From Lacibacter sediminis (GTDB lineage: Bacteria > Bacteroidota > Bacteroidia > Chitinophagales > Chitinophagaceae), in the NCBI RefSeq assembly GCF_014168535.1, contig NZ_CP060007.1:3224001-3288000 (forward strand): a stretch of 64,000 bases of DNA, given 5' to 3'. Position 1 is the first letter of the stretch. Each line of letters begins with the position of its first letter. Below, piece after piece: positions 8,953 to 16,954 of this stretch. The translations under genes and the position numbers were made by a program. Below the pieces are notes generated by a model, which had not been told where the DNA came from, made no database searches, and saw only the letters and a program-made list of their open reading frames with translations.

Positions 8953-9684
8953 CTATTTTTTACGTTCCTCGAGTTGTTTGATATACAGTTCTAAAAACTC
9001 GTCAATGGGAACTCTTTTATAGTTTTCGTAGATATCTACAAATTGACTGAATTGGAAATAACCGTATTTCTCGGGTTGCGGGCCCAGCTCCCAATAATTT
9101 GTATTGAACCATGTGATGCGGTTTTCCTCAGCTTTCGGAACAGGGTCTGGCACTTTCTGTAGAAATGCTTTGGCAAATCGATAGCATTGTTCCAGTTCAG
9201 CAGATTTACCCACACTGTGCCAGTAGTTCATAGCAAGTATATTCACTTCTAACTCTTCCTGATACATCGCTTTAGGGTCGTGAAGTCCGTAAGCTGCTAC
9301 CAGCCCATGACCCAGCTCATGCGCTATATAAAACCCGTTGAAGAAGCCGGCAAAAAACTTTTTGGCTTCAGCTTCATTGTCTGAATAGGTGGCAAAGAAC
9401 GTCTTATGTTCTGTGGGTAATTCGTGATAGAGTGAAGTAACAATGTTTTTGCTTTTTGGGGCATAATACACCATGGCAGGAGTAGTGTAAACCACAAAGC
9501 CCACTTTGAAATCTAATTGAGGCCTGATGGCATTTACCCGTTTGTTGAAATCGGCAACCATAGGTTTTGCATCACGAACGAGTGAAGCAGAATCGGTATA
9601 AAGCGAAAACAATTTATCCTGTGAATACAAGCCCGTCATAGACACACACAAGAGTGTGGTGAGAATAAAGATTGATCTTTTCAT
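8953..9684 (-). CDS. Secreted HELGH zinc-peptidase-like protein (module copy 1)
   Basis: 243 residues with a signal peptide ending near residue 21. The zinc motif HELGH is at residues 122-126. A Glu in the motif EELEVN follows 18 residues after the second His, which would be the third zinc ligand of a gluzincin-type site. The C-terminal part (YGYFQFSQFVDIYENY) has counterparts in the protein encoded at 20407-21309, which also shows HELGH followed 17 residues later by ELxxN. Likely a periplasmic metallopeptidase; substrate unknown. It sits 68 bp behind an AraC-family gene. Confidence 0.7.
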   Translation of the reverse strand: MKRSIFILTTLLCVSMTGLYSQDKLFSLYTDSASLVRDAKPMVADFNKRVNAIRPQLDFKVGFVVYTTPAMVYYAPKSKNIVTSLYHELPTEHKTFFATYSDNEAEAKKFFAGFFNGFYIAHELGHGLVAAYGLHDPKAMYQEELEVNILAMNYWHSVGKSAELEQCYRFAKAFLQKVPDPVPKAEENRITWFNTNYWELGPQPEKYGYFQFSQFVDIYENYKRVPIDEFLELYIKQLEERKK

Positions 9685-9752
9685 ACTCCGTTATTTTTAC
9701 TTCTGCAAAGCTATCCGGAGAGAAAAGCTGTGATAGTAAAAAAACGGCAAAA

Positions 9753-10601
9753 TCAAATCTTGTCCCAATCCAATTGAAACTGTATATGTTCTTCTGATAA
9801 TTCTTTGTACAGGAGCGTAGGTGTGAGCCCGGCAAATTCTTTGAAATCTTTGATGAAGTGTGTTTGGTCGTAATAGCCTAATTCGTATGTCAAATCTGTC
9901 CAGGAGATGATGGGTCTGCTTTCGAGCATTTTATATGCTTTATGAAACCTGGCTATGCGTGCATACATCTTAGCAGGCATGCCTAATCGCTCTTTGCATT
10001 TTCGCTCAAAACTACGGATACTCATACAAGCCATTGATGCAATCTTGTCCATGTTCAAATTGTGGTTTGTCAAGAGTTGTTGCAGGGCAAAATCAATGGG
10101 TAAGGGTTCTTTTATCTTCGATAGTTTTTTTAGAAAATAGGACTGTATAATAATATCCAACTCGTTTAACGTAATCGTGTCGTGCGATTTGTCTAAAAGT
10201 TCTTCTATCTCCCTGCCTATCACTTCTCTTGCACTGTAGCCATCGTTAAATAGTTCTGTCATCGGAATATTCAAAAACCGGTTTAGTCCTCCGGGCTGAA
10301 AAATAATGGATACGGTTTTATGACTTTCTTCTACCAATAGTTTGAAGGGAGTGATTTGTGCCCCCATCAATGTACAGGACGTAACGGTATTGAAATTGTT
10401 CTCGCCTGATCTTTTGGATTTAAGCCGGGTATAAAGATTGATGAACATTGCCTGGTCGGGTGACGGCATAAAATTGCCAACCAGATGTACAGGAACGTTG
10501 CCAAAGTCAGCTTCAATAATAACAATATACCTTATTAGTGAGTGCAACGCAGGATGCACTGCACAACGTTTTGTTTTGATATTTTCTGCCGGATCAGGCA
10601 T
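9753..10601 (-). CDS. AraC-family transcriptional regulator (module copy 1)
   Basis: 282 residues. The N-terminal sensor region (about 1-165) contains the FQPGGLNRFLNIPMTEL stretch seen in DUF6597-type AraC regulators. The C-terminal double helix-turn-helix covers about 175-275: MDKIASMACMSIRSFERK, then YELGYYDQTHFIKDFKEFAG. It is a clear paralogue of the regulator at 21371-22198. Both lie directly upstream of a secreted HELGH protein on the same strand, so control of that peptidase and of the DUF1772-like gene is likely. The inducer is unknown. Confidence 0.85.
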   Translation of the reverse strand: MPDPAENIKTKRCAVHPALHSLIRYIVIIEADFGNVPVHLVGNFMPSPDQAMFINLYTRLKSKRSGENNFNTVTSCTLMGAQITPFKLLVEESHKTVSIIFQPGGLNRFLNIPMTELFNDGYSAREVIGREIEELLDKSHDTITLNELDIIIQSYFLKKLSKIKEPLPIDFALQQLLTNHNLNMDKIASMACMSIRSFERKCKERLGMPAKMYARIARFHKAYKMLESRPIISWTDLTYELGYYDQTHFIKDFKEFAGLTPTLLYKELSEEHIQFQLDWDKI

Positions 10602-10722
10602 CTGAAAAATTATTTACTTTCTATTTTAATATGAAACTAAGGTTTGTATTACCTGCTGTTGTTGGTTGTTGGTATCGTGCTTGCATAAAACCCACTATTG
10701 TGCCTTCTGGCTTTTTAATAGG

Positions 10723-11589
10723 TTAATTTAAATGATATTCTTTTTTGATCAAAGCAATTAGTTGATTGGCCTGATTTAATTGATCAGTTAAATTGTTTTT
10801 GTGTGCGCCTTGAGTAATCATAGCACCTGTTGCCATTAAATTAGCCATTTCGTCCCACTTTTTCTTATCGGGATCAATCACCCGCAATGTTTTTATAGAA
10901 TCTAACGGAACTGACATTCCACGATTGTATACTAATTGACTAACCCAAAGCTTGAAACTAATTACTCTGCCAGCTTCCCTGTAAATCATATACCTGTCCA
11001 GCGATACACCTGAAGCATCAATACTTTTCCAGTAGCTGAGGATAGCATCACTAACATGTTTGTTTCTGATCAGCCGCATAGATCCGGAATTTTTTAGTTG
11101 TGTAGAGGTGCGGTCGGTATGAATATGATTTTGTCTCTGCCCGGCAGTACCGATCATATCATCGAAATGAGCAGGCAATACCTCTCCTATTTTGTAAGTT
11201 GATAAGAATATGAGGACAGAATCAGTATACCGGGAAACTGATTCACACACTTTAAGGGCATTGTTCAATTCTGCAGTATCCGATTCCAGATCTTCTACCA
11301 GTGAAATCATAAATTGTTTTTCTCTGTTATGTTCAATTACATGCTCCAACTGGTACTCGGCCAGAAATCCACAGAATACTGCAAGGAACAGCATTAAAAA
11401 TTCCCAGAAATAAGATTTCCAATTTTTCTTTCCTTCATGATGTGCATGATGATGTACTTCCATATTTTCAGTTTCTTGATTGGGACTAACAGTCTCCTTG
11501 TCAGTAGCAGGAATAATTTCGTCAGGAAGATTTTCCGATTGATTGATGATCGGATCATCTAAATGTTCTTCATCAGTATTATCTGCCAT
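10723..11589 (-). CDS. Single-pass membrane protein with His-rich N-terminal segment
   Basis: 288 residues. An acidic tail (1-43) is followed by a His cluster (EVHHHAHHEGKK, about 44-55), then one membrane helix (SYFWEFLMLFLAVFCGFLAEY) and a long helical domain starting with REKQFMISLVEDLESDTAEL. This pattern recurs in Bacteroidota proteins of unknown function (DUF6090-like, from memory). The His cluster might bind metal (inference). There is no obvious partner; the AraC gene follows 121 bp downstream. Confidence 0.65.
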   Translation of the reverse strand: MADNTDEEHLDDPIINQSENLPDEIIPATDKETVSPNQETENMEVHHHAHHEGKKNWKSYFWEFLMLFLAVFCGFLAEYQLEHVIEHNREKQFMISLVEDLESDTAELNNALKVCESVSRYTDSVLIFLSTYKIGEVLPAHFDDMIGTAGQRQNHIHTDRTSTQLKNSGSMRLIRNKHVSDAILSYWKSIDASGVSLDRYMIYREAGRVISFKLWVSQLVYNRGMSVPLDSIKTLRVIDPDKKKWDEMANLMATGAMITQGAHKNNLTDQLNQANQLIALIKKEYHLN

Positions 11590-11976
11590 TTAGTTTTGGT
11601 TGATTAAGTTATTAGCGTGTTTAATCGCATGACGCATACCACTCTAATTTATGATATAATATGATACCGTACAAAAAGAGGGCGGTATTGGTACAATAAG
11701 AAAAAGGAGTTGATATAATATGGCCTGTGCTTTATTCAGGTACAAGAAGTCAAGGCTCTTTTCTTCTGCACAACTCTTGCGCCAGCCTTCCGATTATTTA
11801 ATTGAGTAGATACTTGCGCTAAAAGACGAAAGTACAAGTGTTATCAAGTGCATTGTCGTTGCTTTATCAACTAACTGAATATTATGCAACAGAAACAGCG
11901 GCAAAAAAATCCCTGTTTTAAAGGATAGAAAAACCGATACTGTTCCTGCATTTTTACAGTCTAAATCAATGCAGTA
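11590..11976. other. Divergent intergenic region
   Basis: About 390 bp between the divergent membrane protein and CARDB genes. It must hold both promoters, but no convincing TAnnTTTG box was found. A short TTGCGCCAGC string near 11778 resembles part of the repeat at 14334-14380. Otherwise nothing recognised. Confidence 0.4.
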
Positions 11977-13080
11977 ATGAAAAAGTCAATCTTTCCCGCT
12001 TTGTTTGGCATGGCATGGGTGATGAACAGTTTTTCTCAAATCAGAATAATGGAGAGAACAACGCCCATAAAAATGTCACCTACCACTACTACGGCAGCAC
12101 CGACAAATTTGGTACAAGGGAAGGATTTAAGCGTGAGCATTAAGAGCTTTCAGTACGATCCTGCCAACGGGGGAAGTTTAACGGCCACGTATGTGGTTCG
12201 TAACAACGGAACAGAGCCGGTTGATGTAAATAACATATCCTTACAGGGATATATTGAAAATGTATCAACTTTACCAACAATGACGCCGGCAGATTATCCA
12301 TTGAACGGCAAAAATTATTATGCTGCCGGGGGTACTTCACTGGCAACGTTCTCCACGTTGTTAAAGGGGGGAGAGCAAATAGAACGGGTGATCCGTTGTT
12401 TCGATCTCAGTAAGCGAATGTACCTGAATACTGCCTCAAATTGTAATTATGTACTGGTGTTAGACAATGATAATAAAGTGAACGAAGCTAATGAGAGCAA
12501 CAATATGGTTACGCAACCGTTCAGAGGTTATGCAGGACAATATCAACCAACCGTAAATCCAAACCTGTATTATTTAACAGGTGCATTTTTAAAAATAAAA
12601 ACGGGGAGCGACAGTAAGGAGATGGAATCAGCAGTGAATATCCGTTTAATACCCAGCACCATTAAAAACCTGAACGATGTTACGAATGAGTTTGTGAAGA
12701 CCATTGCTAAAAATGAGAAGCCGCTTTTTAGTAATTTAACAGAAACGCTCATGCTTTTATTAAACCGACCTTCCACCTACACGCTTCAAAACCCTGCTAC
12801 CAACCTTACTTCCTTCAGTTTAAACGGACTGGGTTTAGTGATTGAGTACAAACCAAATCTTTTTACAGATGCATGGAAAATCGACCAGGTGGAAGTAGTA
12901 CTGCATTTCAAAGATGCAAACGATTACTATCATCCAACACAGGGTGTGATTACGATTCCGTTTACAATGCCTGCCAATACTTTTTTAGATGGGTTTGCCA
13001 AACGCATGCTTGTGTGTAAAGCAGATGGAAATTTTAACCCGGCTTCGATAAAAATCATTGAAAGAATATCAGCTTATTAG
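11977..13080 (+). CDS. Secreted CARDB-domain protein
   Basis: 367 residues. A signal peptide ends near residue 20, followed by a Thr-rich linker. Residues about 48-165 form a CARDB-like beta-sandwich: LSVSIKSFQYDP at the start, YVVRNNGTEPVDV in the middle and VLDNDNKVNEANESNN at the end, the classic DxxNxVxExNExNN signature. The rest (about 180-367) is beta-rich and unassigned. CARDB domains mediate extracellular adhesion or substrate binding. No sorting domain or lipobox is present, so it is probably periplasmic or released. It appears monocistronic. Confidence 0.7.
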   Translation: MKKSIFPALFGMAWVMNSFSQIRIMERTTPIKMSPTTTTAAPTNLVQGKDLSVSIKSFQYDPANGGSLTATYVVRNNGTEPVDVNNISLQGYIENVSTLPTMTPADYPLNGKNYYAAGGTSLATFSTLLKGGEQIERVIRCFDLSKRMYLNTASNCNYVLVLDNDNKVNEANESNNMVTQPFRGYAGQYQPTVNPNLYYLTGAFLKIKTGSDSKEMESAVNIRLIPSTIKNLNDVTNEFVKTIAKNEKPLFSNLTETLMLLLNRPSTYTLQNPATNLTSFSLNGLGLVIEYKPNLFTDAWKIDQVEVVLHFKDANDYYHPTQGVITIPFTMPANTFLDGFAKRMLVCKADGNFNPASIKIIERISAY

Positions 13081-13109
13081 GTAAGAGTGGCAGCTTAACT
13101 AATTCGTTG

Positions 13110-13270
13110 GTTGAATGATGGAATACGTTTGCGCCAGCGAAGGAAGATAGTTTTGCTCTGTAGTACGCAACGTCCTCACACAGCTTAAAGCCAATAGTTA
13201 TCTTTTTCCATTGGGAGACGTTGCTGAAAATAAAGCCATACTTGCTTAAAACCGGTTGTTGGCTGCAGCC
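13110..13270. repeat. Mosaic repeat related to the 14.3 and 60.3 kb copies, ending in GGCTGCAGCC
   Basis: This intergenic stretch shares blocks with other repeats in the window: GTTGAATGATGG (13110-13121; also 60244-60255), TTGCGCCAG (near 13129; also in the copy at 14.3 kb), and ACGTTGCTGA with its flanks (13218-13240; also 14382-14400). It ends in the palindrome GGCTGCAGCC (13261-13270), repeated at 14058-14067 on the other side of the S51 gene. Confidence 0.55.
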
Positions 13271-13272
13271 TT

Positions 13273-14043
13273 TTACTCTTTAATTATTTCTGCCGGCAAT
13301 AATTCTTCTCTAATTTTTCCGTCAACAACCGAAACGAAATAATTATTATTATCAACATTTTGAGAAACTGATTTCTTAACTACACCATTTATAAATAAAA
13401 GTCCAGACCTGTCATCACAAGCATAGCCCGGCTTAAGTTTTCCTGTTAAAATAGCGTTGTGATATAACGGTTGTCTTGTGGGTTCGCTGTGATAATGTGG
13501 CGAATGACTATAATTCAAAAAACTAAGTCCTTCAACAAATGACAATTCTTTTGGTCGTGAGTCAGTAGACCCACTGATAAACCAACATAAAGAACCTGCA
13601 CTACCACCAGCTAAAATTATACCTCTCTCATAAGCCTTTCTTAGTACAGTGTCAATGCCTTGTGCTCTCCAAACAGCTAACATGTTGAGTGTATTTCCCC
13701 CTCCTACAATAACTGCATCGCATTCCAGTATTTGTTCTTCAAATGTTTTTTGTTTTGGCGATGAGTTTATGAAAGTTCTTAGAACGTATGGTATAAACGG
13801 TAATTCAGCACAATTGCTATACCAATTATTAATATAATTTGCGTTGTCAGCTGCACCAGTTGGAATAAATAAAATCTTTGGATGAGGCTTTTTTGTCAGA
13901 CCAACTACATAATTAATAAAAACTTTATTAAAGTCTCCGCCATACACAAAAATTGTTTTGTCAATGTCCTTAACTGCCACCTGTCCAAAAGTGATAGTGA
14001 AAAAAAACAAAGAAAGAATAAGTATTTTAAACATTAGTTTCAT
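13273..14043 (-). CDS. Peptidase S51 family protein (dipeptidase E/cyanophycinase-like), secreted
   Basis: 256 residues from the ATG at 14043, chosen because MKLMFKILILSLFFF begins a signal peptide; longer in-frame starts would add a poor N-terminus. The fold is the class I amidotransferase-like S51 type: ILFIPTGAADN, then AVIVGGGNTLNML, then the nucleophile elbow LAGGSAGS (Ser at about 138), then HSPHYHSE. Family members cleave Asp dipeptides or cyanophycin. The gene is closely bracketed by two GGCTGCAGCC palindromes and by related intergenic repeats, which suggests it arrived or moves as a unit. Confidence 0.82.
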   Translation of the reverse strand: MKLMFKILILSLFFFTITFGQVAVKDIDKTIFVYGGDFNKVFINYVVGLTKKPHPKILFIPTGAADNANYINNWYSNCAELPFIPYVLRTFINSSPKQKTFEEQILECDAVIVGGGNTLNMLAVWRAQGIDTVLRKAYERGIILAGGSAGSLCWFISGSTDSRPKELSFVEGLSFLNYSHSPHYHSEPTRQPLYHNAILTGKLKPGYACDDRSGLLFINGVVKKSVSQNVDNNNYFVSVVDGKIREELLPAEIIKE

Positions 14044-14057
14044 GAGTTGTCGTTTTA

Positions 14058-14067
14058 GGCTGCAGCC
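14058..14067. repeat. GGCTGCAGCC palindrome upstream of the S51 gene
   Basis: Identical to 13261-13270. The two copies enclose the S51 gene: one ends 2 bp before its stop codon, the other starts 15 bp before its start codon. Confidence 0.55.
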
Positions 14068-14206
14068 AATGAGCAGTGCTTTATGCAGCTTGAGAATCAG
14101 TATTCGTCTGCCCATAACCGCTGCTGATTGACAATATATTGATGAAGTTAAGTACAAAAGCTGATAGGTTTCTGGTGCAAGTATTCCGCAGGATCCGTGT
14201 TGCCAT

Positions 14207-14400
14207 TTATTTCTGTTCCGATTGCATCGGAAACTTCAAGCGCTCAACTGTTGCAGGAATTTATAATCCCGTGCTTATTTACAAATGCTCAGCTATTGTT
14301 TTTCAAATTCGCATATACAATCATCGCCGAATCAATTGGCATCAAGTGACCCACAGAGGTGGAACACTTGCGCCAGTAGGGAACGTTGCTGAGAAAAAAG
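14207..14400. repeat. Two-hairpin intergenic repeat, copy A
   Basis: First hairpin: TTCCGAT (14216-14222) and ATCGGAA (14226-14232). The core starts with AATTGGCATC at 14334, then an imperfect 11-bp hairpin: AAGTGACCCAC (14344-14354), loop AGAG, GTGGAACACTT (14359-14369), then GCGCCAGTAGG. The core is shared with copies at 60.3 and 62.0 kb. In this copy the first hairpin lies about 110 bp upstream instead of 17 bp. Confidence 0.7.
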
Positions 14401-14418
14401 ACTTGCAACAGAAAAAAT

Positions 14419-16770
14419 TTATTCAGTTCGCTTAACTCTAAACCTACACATTACATTATGAAATATCCCGTTATCATCAACTACCCTTCCTTTCATTTCA
14501 CCTGTTACAAATGAACCAACCGGCCCGTATTCAAGAATATCAACAAGCGAACTATCGACGCTTGTATATTGATATAATTCAGGGAGCACGAAGTAGGGCG
14601 ACCATTGTTTTTGTCCAACAGCAATATTTTGTTTCATAAAATTCACATAGACCCCTTCATGTGGTGGCCTGCCCTGTTGTAACCCGGCAACCGTAATCCA
14701 CCCTTCCTGCGCATCTACATACTGTCTTAATTGATCTCTTGGAAATAAAATAGTTCTTACGACAGTATCATCAATAATATAATTCAGATACTCTGCGTTG
14801 GGTGATGAGGTTAAACATACAGGAATTGCAGGCAACCCATTTGAACCAACAGAGATCATCGTATTAACAGAATCGCCAGTTAGCAATTTAGTTGCATCAA
14901 CAGGGAAAAGTGTAATTGATTCGGCGACTCCTCCACAAACAGGAATTTTAAAACTAAATGTTCCATTACTGTTAACTGGAAATACCGTTCTTCGTTCATT
15001 TTTAATCATTACAACACTTCCGTTTGAGACCGGATTCACATTGCAATCAATTAGCGAACCGGTTACAGTTGCAAACGCCACTCCCGGAACAATAATATCG
15101 GCAAGTGTTGTATCATTAATAATTGTAGAAACCGGATAAGTGTACACAGGGCTTACACATTTCACAGTGCTGTAAATTTCTAAATGGTATGCTGTATTTG
15201 TTTTAACATATGCTGCAAAAGAACCATCCATAACTGTTGTTTCAAGATAATCATAAGTAGTATTAACTCCTACTTCTTTTATTTTAATAATTACGTTTGA
15301 TAATGCAGTCCCAGTTTGATCTTTCAATTTAGATCTCAAAATTACATCATAGCTTTTCCCGCATACACCCAGGTTGCCAAGATTGTTATGCCCTTGAACC
15401 ATTTGAATAAACTTAACATCACCGGTTTGATTTGTAGAACGTTCGATTGGGGTAATAATTAAGGTATGAAAAATTCCAGGGTCGCAGTTTGTAAGCGTAA
15501 ATTCGAAATTGCCATCGCCTGTTGTATTGTATTTGATTTTTTCATTTCCTCCGTAAGAAACAAATACGTGTCCGTCGGGTACGTTCGCTCCATTACATGC
15601 CTTAACAGTACCACTAACGGAAAAAGTTTGATTAGGCGGTAGCTGAATATTACTTAGCTTGATATTATTTTGCTGAACTGCTACCGTGGTTTTTAAAATT
15701 GACTGACGGCATACATTACCCGTTACTTCAAGAAATTGTTGTGTATTTACTTCAGCAATAGCTAAAAAATTTCCATTTAAATCAGAATAACTATATATAG
15801 GAGTACCAGGATCAGCAGCTTCTTTCGCTAAATGAACTTCTTGAAAAGCAACCGGCTTACTTCCAACACTGACCAGCCTACCTGTAACTTCTACATATTC
15901 GGAAGGATCAGCAAAGACCAATGAACTTGCCTGTGTAACATTAGCAGAATAACCCGATGCATTCTGCGAAGCCCTGCCTTGTTGTTTCCAAAAACCGGTT
16001 GATGTATCATAATACCAAACTGCAATTGACCCCGGGTTTCTTAATGGTTTCAAAGCCATCATGGAAACACTTATCGTTTTACCAGGAGCCAATTGTAATT
16101 TTTGACCATTTTTGCCAGTAAATTCCAATAATACCCCATTTGCAAAGTGAAGCATTTTCAATTTACCTGATGAATCAATCCCCCTCCTGTCTCCAATCAA
16201 TTGTTTTCCAAACTCGTCCTGTGGAGAAAGCCCGTAAGCAAAATAAAAAACCTCCCCGGAGTATAGTAAACCGGTTGCTGTTTCAACAAACGGATCTCCC
16301 GGAAGAGTTATTATTGGACTACCCGTTGCATATATGTTGATTGTTGCTCCGCTGCCACCGTTTGATAAATAAGAACCAAAATTTTTCAATTTAACTCTGG
16401 TAAATACAGAGCCACCATCTGAAACTTTAAACGTTTTATAACTCGTAGAGTGCTTGCCTTTTGCAATAATTAATTGGGCCGCATCAGCTATTACATCGGC
16501 ATCATTTATTTCAAAATATCCAAACTTGTCAGTATATGTTAATTTGTTCCCCCATTTTACTTCCGCTGCTTCAACGTATCCTGGTGCGCCTACACCGTCC
16601 GCTTCAACAAAACCTGATACAGAAGCCTTCACTTTATTAACCAGGTCCGGAATTCGTACACTGGGTTGAGGGGATGGATTTGTTGTGCTCTCTGGTTTTT
16701 TCTTGCAGGAGACCGCAATCAGAAAAAGAAAGATTGCTGTTTTACAAACAAGATTTGGGTGGCGGGGCAT
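14419..16770 (-). CDS. Large lipoprotein with repeated carboxypeptidase-regulatory-like domains
   Basis: 783 residues. Lipobox LIAVSC places the lipidated Cys at residue 22, followed by KKK and a Pro/Ser/Thr linker. Several Ig-like modules follow, each with the pattern of a carboxypeptidase regulatory domain (VSGFVEADGVG, VTGRLVSVGSKPV, VSGTVKACNGANVP, VTGSLIDCNVNPV, with glycine turns such as GNFEF and GTFSF). No catalytic motif is seen. Such proteins are surface scaffolds or binding proteins. The lipoprotein at 63043-63756 has a similar start and one comparable module. Likely single-gene transcript. Confidence 0.72.
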   Translation of the reverse strand: MPRHPNLVCKTAIFLFLIAVSCKKKPESTTNPSPQPSVRIPDLVNKVKASVSGFVEADGVGAPGYVEAAEVKWGNKLTYTDKFGYFEINDADVIADAAQLIIAKGKHSTSYKTFKVSDGGSVFTRVKLKNFGSYLSNGGSGATINIYATGSPIITLPGDPFVETATGLLYSGEVFYFAYGLSPQDEFGKQLIGDRRGIDSSGKLKMLHFANGVLLEFTGKNGQKLQLAPGKTISVSMMALKPLRNPGSIAVWYYDTSTGFWKQQGRASQNASGYSANVTQASSLVFADPSEYVEVTGRLVSVGSKPVAFQEVHLAKEAADPGTPIYSYSDLNGNFLAIAEVNTQQFLEVTGNVCRQSILKTTVAVQQNNIKLSNIQLPPNQTFSVSGTVKACNGANVPDGHVFVSYGGNEKIKYNTTGDGNFEFTLTNCDPGIFHTLIITPIERSTNQTGDVKFIQMVQGHNNLGNLGVCGKSYDVILRSKLKDQTGTALSNVIIKIKEVGVNTTYDYLETTVMDGSFAAYVKTNTAYHLEIYSTVKCVSPVYTYPVSTIINDTTLADIIVPGVAFATVTGSLIDCNVNPVSNGSVVMIKNERRTVFPVNSNGTFSFKIPVCGGVAESITLFPVDATKLLTGDSVNTMISVGSNGLPAIPVCLTSSPNAEYLNYIIDDTVVRTILFPRDQLRQYVDAQEGWITVAGLQQGRPPHEGVYVNFMKQNIAVGQKQWSPYFVLPELYQYTSVDSSLVDILEYGPVGSFVTGEMKGRVVDDNGIFHNVMCRFRVKRTE

Positions 16771-16885
16771 GAGGTGTTTGTTTTATCTGATCTGTAAAAT
16801 AGAAAAAATACTGTCTAAAAAGAAAGGTTTCTGATTTTGAATTTCGGTTAAAGATTTAGCTGGTGCTTTAATTAGCATCCCTAAA

Positions 16886-16926
16886 CAGGAACCCCGACAA
16901 GGTTTACAACCGTTGTCGGGGTTCCC
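16886..16926 (-). terminator. Terminator-like hairpin downstream of the BNR-repeat gene
   Basis: A 13-bp perfect stem (GGAACCCCGACAA at 16888-16900, TTGTCGGGGTTCC at 16913-16925), 29 bp past the stop of the leftward gene. The trailing T tract is weak. Confidence 0.6.
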
Positions 16927-16954
16927 ACAATAAAAAATAAACTATCAACTAAAT

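Noticed and set aside
14207-14400. Reading the repeat copies as integron attC sites
   Set aside because: Hairpin with conserved bulge is suggestive, but no GTTRRRY core pair and no integrase gene is in the window, and genes are not packed as cassettes. Kept only as a hypothesis to test.
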